Assembly (NCBI RefSeq): GCF_964355755.1 | Contig: NC_092680.1 | Coordinates: 13,491,001 to 13,555,000 of the forward strand | DNA from: Antedon mediterranea | Lineage: Eukaryota; Echinodermata; Crinoidea; Comatulida; Antedonidae | Length of the DNA stretch: 64,000 nt | Direction of reading: 5' to 3' | Shown here: positions 62,202 to 64,000 of the stretch, in pieces | How the letters are laid out: the number at the start of each line of letters is the position of its first letter | Numbering within the stretch: position 1 is the stretch's first letter | Notes under the pieces: model-generated | What the model saw: the letters and a program-made list of their open reading frames with translations, nothing else | Database searches by the model: none | What the model was told of the DNA's origin: nothing | Position numbers and translations under genes: made by a program

Positions 62202-63484
62202 CTAGATTTGAACTCGTCACTACGGACGAGTTAGGTTATCCGCAGCGCAAAGGCCACGTGCACGTCATACGTAGAATATCGCGCGCAGAAAAACGATTAT
62301 GCCATTGAAAAATGTTAGTGCGCTCTCTATTTTGCGTCACGTCAAAGTATATACGGTATACGCTATATTCTGTATACGTACTACATACAGTGCAGAATAG
62401 GTGAAAATAAGGGACCCTAGTTATTGACGCTTTTGACCATGATGACGTCATCACAATCTTAAAAATTGTTAACCATGCGAAAGATAATTGATTGATCTAG
62501 ACAATATAAAAAATTGAGGGAAATGGAATACGGATAAGTGGAGATGCGCTCTATTAAATGTGACGAGCTATGACGAAAGAGAAAAAAATCCTATATTTTT
62601 TATTCGAGTGGCCATACGATGACGTCATAATATTCATTTAGCCATATTAATGCAAGATTCGATAAAGACAACTCATCTACTTCCAGAATCTGAAATTTAA
62701 AAAAAGTTCACCTTGTAGTTTACAATCTATGACTGTTTTAAAAAAGGCATAATTTTGACAAATTTTTGAACTTTTTCATCAAAAACGCGCGCAAATTGTT
62801 CAATTCTACGTGCTCGTATGACGTGATTTTAAGTCGAAATTGATTGAAAATTGGTAAATTTACTATAAATAGCTGAAAAAACAAAAATCAAGAAAAAAAA
62901 AGATGTTTTTGCGCCACGTGCGTACGCGCGCGTAAAAAAATTGCGCACGGATGGGAATTTTTGAAATGCTCTAAATGACATGAAACGCGTAGAAAGTTGA
63001 TTAGAAGTTGATTTTACGCATTTTGAAATTTTAAACGCACGTGCGCGCGTCACTTTCTGTGAAACATGCCATTTTTAATCCATAGAAAGTTTGCCTTTGA
63101 TATAACTTAAATTTTCACCAAGTGTTATTATAAAGTGACTTTTATTTTTTATCCTATGATCAATCATTGAAATTCATAAAATCGCGCGTAACTTACGCTG
63201 CGCAACTCGAAATTTGAAAAAAAAAGTTTCTTGCACATCTGCAGCTACAGGGCAATCTTTTGACAAAGTTATACAATCTTATGTTGGCTAAAATTAGAGA
63301 TACGCCGCCAACAAAATTCGTGGAAAGAAAGAAGAATATAGAAAAAAAAAAAAAAGAAAAAAAAAAAAAAAGATCCTGACAATAACAAGGGGTTATCCGC
63401 CAAGTGCGGATAACCAAAGAGAAAAATAAAAAAAAAAAGATCCTGACAATAACAAGGGGTTATCCGCCAAGTGCGGATAACCAA
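62202..63484 (+). repeat. Family A unit, doubled tail
   Basis: 1,283 bp. Cassettes at 63371-63417 and 63438-63484, separated by AGAGAAAAATAAA-type sequence. The body has private changes (GCGCACGGATGGG, AAGTGTTATTATAAAG). Confidence 0.94.
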
Positions 63485-64000
63485 CTAGATTTGAACTCGT
63501 CACTACGGACGAGTTAGGTTATCCGCAGTCCTAAAGCCACGTGCACGTCATACGTTGGAATATTGCGCGCAGAAAAACGATTATGCCATTGAAAAAATGT
63601 GAGTGCTCTCCTCTATTTTTCGTCACGTCTAACTATATACGGTATACACTATATACTGTATACGTACTACATACAGTGCAGAATAGGTGAAAATAAGTGA
63701 CCAAAGTTATTGACGCTTTTGAACATGATGACGTCATCACAGTTTTAAAAATTGTGAATCGTGCGAAAGATAATTGATTGACTTAGACAACATAAAAAAA
63801 TGGGGGGAAATGGAATACAAATAAGTGGAGATGCGCTATATTTAATGTTATGAGCTATGACGAAAGAGACAAAAATCCTATATTTGATATTCGTGTGGCC
63901 ATACGATGACGTCACAATGTCCCGTTAGCCAAATCGATCCATGATTCTATATCTACAACTCATCTACATTCAGAATATGTAATTTTAAAAAAGTTCACCA
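63485..64000 (+). repeat. Family A unit, cut by window edge
   Basis: First 516 bp of a unit with the CAGTCCTAAAGCC left variant. Both CRE sites are intact. It shows that the array continues to the right. Confidence 0.94.

Larger units (their letters stand above)
5014..64000 (+). repeat. Tandem satellite array, whole
   Basis: All units are head-to-tail in one orientation. Three families (A, B, C) share the left terminal module and, in complete units, a right terminal hairpin; interiors differ. Units are AT-rich but studded with CG-rich islets such as GCGCACGCG and ACGCGCGTGCGCGCG. No frame is maintained across units. The array continues past the right edge. Confidence 0.97.

Noticed and set aside
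6129-64000. CRISPR array
   Set aside because: The repeated unit is over 1.1 kb, there is no short-repeat/unique-spacer pattern, and the DNA is eukaryotic.
5014-64000. rRNA, histone or snRNA tandem gene cluster
   Set aside because: No recognisable RNA or histone sequence in any unit on either strand.

Overview
The window is eukaryotic, most likely from an animal genome and possibly an aquatic invertebrate. The species cannot be named from the sequence. It holds one real protein gene at the left edge. Nearly everything else is a tandem satellite array.

Positions 1-3257 are the 3' part of an uninterrupted transposon ORF. It joins a Helitron-type SF1/Pif1 helicase to a C-terminal apurinic-like endonuclease, the layout of the Helentron (Helitron2) class of rolling-circle transposons. 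The Rep/HUH part would lie left of the window. Positions 3258-4439 are AT-rich and non-coding, with a 147-bp SINE-like insertion between 12-bp direct repeats. Positions 4440-4900 hold decayed copies of sub-modules that recur in the satellite, and 5014-6128 is the first, edge-degenerate satellite unit.

From 6129 to the right edge there are 45 head-to-tail units. Family A (about 1.15-1.3 kb) fills 6129-12152 and most of 21470-64000. Family B (about 1.6 kb) fills 12153-21398. Two chimeric C units (about 1.58 kb) lie at 25221 and 52058. Every unit except one truncated copy starts sharply at (A)CTAGA, followed by a hairpin (AACTCGTC/GACGAGTT) and the 10-mer GGTTATCCGC. Complete units end in an A/GAAA-rich microsatellite and a second hairpin whose arms are that same 10-mer. 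These sharp termini, the inverted 10-mer and the subterminal 3' hairpin resemble the ends of non-autonomous rolling-circle elements. I therefore propose that the array is a concatemer of a Helentron-related element lying next to an autonomous relative. That link is inference; the repeat structure itself is seen directly.

Higher-order structure is clear. A six-unit block of 7,308 bp (41089-48396) recurs at 54841-62148 without any indel I could see. One B unit recurs 7,656 bp away, and smaller unit pairs recur elsewhere. Each A unit normally carries two TGACGTCA (CRE-type) palindromes about 178 bp apart, a third hairpin around the TATAC cluster, and two alternating purine-pyrimidine CG tracts. 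I find no tRNA, rRNA, CRISPR array or second credible protein gene; the other short reading frames are frames through the repeats.
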